Shown here in pieces: positions 43,986 through 45,500 of a stretch of DNA of 45,500 bases (positions are counted from its first letter, which is position 1; each line of letters begins with the position of its first letter). Made by a program: the position numbers and the translations under genes. The notes beneath the pieces were generated by a model. That model searched no databases. It was not told the DNA's origin and worked only from the letters and a program-made list of their open reading frames with translations. Where the stretch lies: positions 93,576,112-93,621,611 of the forward strand of contig CM043945.1 of assembly GCA_014529385.2 (NCBI GenBank), read 5' to 3'. Origin of the DNA: Adiantum capillus-veneris. Its lineage: Eukaryota > Streptophyta > Polypodiopsida > Polypodiales > Pteridaceae.

Positions 43986-45500
43986 GTTCGGCAAGACAAA
44001 GACATGATAGAAGAGCCATCTTAATTCATTAGAAAGTACAAACTTGTCCGTGAACAATGGACTGAGATACAATTTTTGTAAGTATGGAATCAAAATGTCT
44101 TCAAGATAAAAATCAAAGGTATGCCCCTCAAAAGAGGGTGGTGAGATAGTTGTTCCTGGTAGATTTAGGTCTCCCTTTTCAGGAGTATTATCAATCAGTA
44201 GTGTATTATTTGCATCAAAGGGTACATCGATTTGGCTGAACGGTTTGTACAAAAGAGGTAAGTGTGGTTTTTTAGGGTGGTAGTGGCCCTCGACGGTAAC
44301 GCATTTTCTCTGATCATACAAAAAGGCAAAATCTGACGTATCAGCACCGCATACACCGTAAACTATTGTAACTAGTGGCGACAAGTTTTTCCTTTGCATT
44401 GAAGACCATACGGAAACTCTGAAGCGCGGAAGAAGAATCTGAATAAATTCTTTGGTTCTTGGACGAATCATGACTCGACAAGTACCCCTCCGAAATGTTT
44501 GCGAATCCTCGAAGGGGTCTGCTATACCCAGAGGCACGCGCATCAATAGCAATCCATTGATGTCCAAGATAATCAACCTCTGTAAAAGTTGACAAGTACA
44601 TATAAGTAGTTAGAAGCTGAACATATTTTTCCATACTTGAATAGACATTACCGGAACAACCGTATCTACAGGTAGTAAGGGTCCATACTGGGTCTCTATA
44701 GTGTTGTTGTCGTTGTTTCTATCCTCTGCTTTAGCTTCATCGTCGTAGTCGTCGTTGTCATCTTCATCAAGGGTCTCCCCCATGACTCTTTCTGCCTCAT
44801 TCAGGGTGAAGGTCTTTTCCTCTCCCTCCGTTGGCCGGATTGCATCATCCATATCCTTTTGAGGCTCCTCCATTGGCGGGATTGCCTCATCCATCCTTGC
44901 CTCATCCAGGGTTTCCTCCATGGGCTCTTTTGGCTCCTCCACTGGCCTACTTGCCTCTTTCATTGTCTCCTCCATAAGCCCCTCTGCTTGTACACTAGCA
45001 CCTTGCATAGCCTCATTTGACCTTTCTTCATCCTCGGCTCTTTCATATTTGGCTGGTATGACCCCCTCAGCCCGTTGTGATTCCACTGTATTTGATGCAG
45101 GGGCTTGTCGTGGTGGCTCGTCATGTATTGTCATATCAATTGTGCGATCGTCCAAGCAGCTATCTTCAGCTTCTCTGGGGTTCGACATAGTGAGCAGGTG
45201 TTGTATTAGAATTTCCCGATATCTTTGCAAATAATCATATGTGTAGTGATGCACAACACTCTACAAAATTGAAAGACCACATGGTGAGAAGTCTTGTATA
45301 AAGAAAACCAAAATTGACTGAATGCATTGCCAAATGGTTACCTTAGTCATGAAAGGTTTTAATGCAAAGTAGCTTTGCAGAACATATTCTGCATGGAGAA
45401 GACATCTCCAGCCGCAAGAAGTTGCATCGGTTTGATTTGGTACATGCACATCTTTGATTGCGGCCTTGTATAGTTCATACCTTCCACGCTTGCCATAAGC
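43707..45500 (-). CDS. Ulp1/SENP-like protease C-terminus fused to an FCP1/NIF-type HAD domain (5' end outside window)
   Basis: Three exons are visible on the minus strand: 45500-45342, 45260-44652 and 44579 to about 43707. The introns are GT...AG (81 and 72 bp), both phase 0. Exon 1 has VPNQTDATSCGW, with the oxyanion Gln six residues before the catalytic Cys as in C48 (Ulp1) peptidases. Exon 2 is an acidic linker rich in PVEEP/PMEE motifs. Exon 3 is an FCP1/NIF HAD fold: LIILDINGLLL, RPRTKEFIQILLPRFRVSVWSS, then NTLLIDNTPEK. The usual DxD and DD pairs read D-I-N and D-N, so phosphatase activity is doubtful. Ulp1 proteins cleave SUMO-type conjugates. The protease His and Asp would lie left of the Cys, outside the window. 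The C-terminus past the (TC)n tract is uncertain. Confidence 0.7.
43921..43982. repeat. (TC)n microsatellite inside the last minus-strand reading frame
   Basis: About 30 TC units. On the minus strand they read as Glu-Arg repeats without breaking the frame after the HAD domain. They may lie in the 3' UTR or in coding sequence. Confidence 0.95.

Noticed and set aside
44920-45234. Plus-strand Ser-rich frame
   Set aside because: It is the shadow of the acidic exon of the minus-strand protease/HAD gene.

Overview
The window is nuclear DNA of a land plant with a large, retrotransposon-dense genome. The evidence is Ty1/copia and Ty3/gypsy elements primed by plant initiator-Met tRNA (TGGTATCAGAGC), long (AG)n/(AC)n microsatellites, spliceosomal introns, and one intact host gene of a plant-specific glutaredoxin-like family. 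A fern or another lineage with a big genome seems plausible, but no feature settles the clade.

Layout. 1-256: polypurine tract and 3' LTR of a plus-oriented copia element. 257-4590: minus-oriented copia element of the same family, cut inside RNase H and joined directly to that LTR in inverted orientation. 4985-6259: relics of an older minus copia element (gag piece, primer site, LTR start). 6260-15245: minus copia element with 0.78-0.79 kb LTRs and TSD ttctt. It carries in its gag a younger, non-autonomous plus copia element at 10057-13724 (193-bp LTRs, TSD gctcc). About 15860-16640: 3' end of a LINE. 17101-19369: the host glutaredoxin-like gene, two exons. 20260-25141: decayed plus copia element of the same family as the first. 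25330-36552: badly decayed Ty3/gypsy material, including a head-to-head pair of one family (gag at 31464 going left, gag at 35148 going right) and a 609-bp tandem duplication that doubles an LTR promoter. 36553-41935: a minus gypsy integrase fragment split by a plus copia element at 36739-41491 (TSD aactg). 42389-43781: an unrecognised plus-strand gene, spliced and apparently decaying. 45500-43707: a minus-strand gene, 5' end outside the window, that joins the C-terminal half of a Ulp1/SENP-like cysteine protease to an acidic linker and an FCP1/NIF-type HAD domain.

Most of the window is retrotransposon sequence at different ages. TSD-bounded nesting gives the relative order: old LTR at 6109, then 6260-15245, then 10057-13724; and gypsy integrase, then 36739-41491. 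Only the glutaredoxin-like gene looks like an intact resident gene. The two genes at the right end are less conventional. Their domain combination, convergent overlap and premature stops could mean diverging host genes or cargo of a large DNA transposon.
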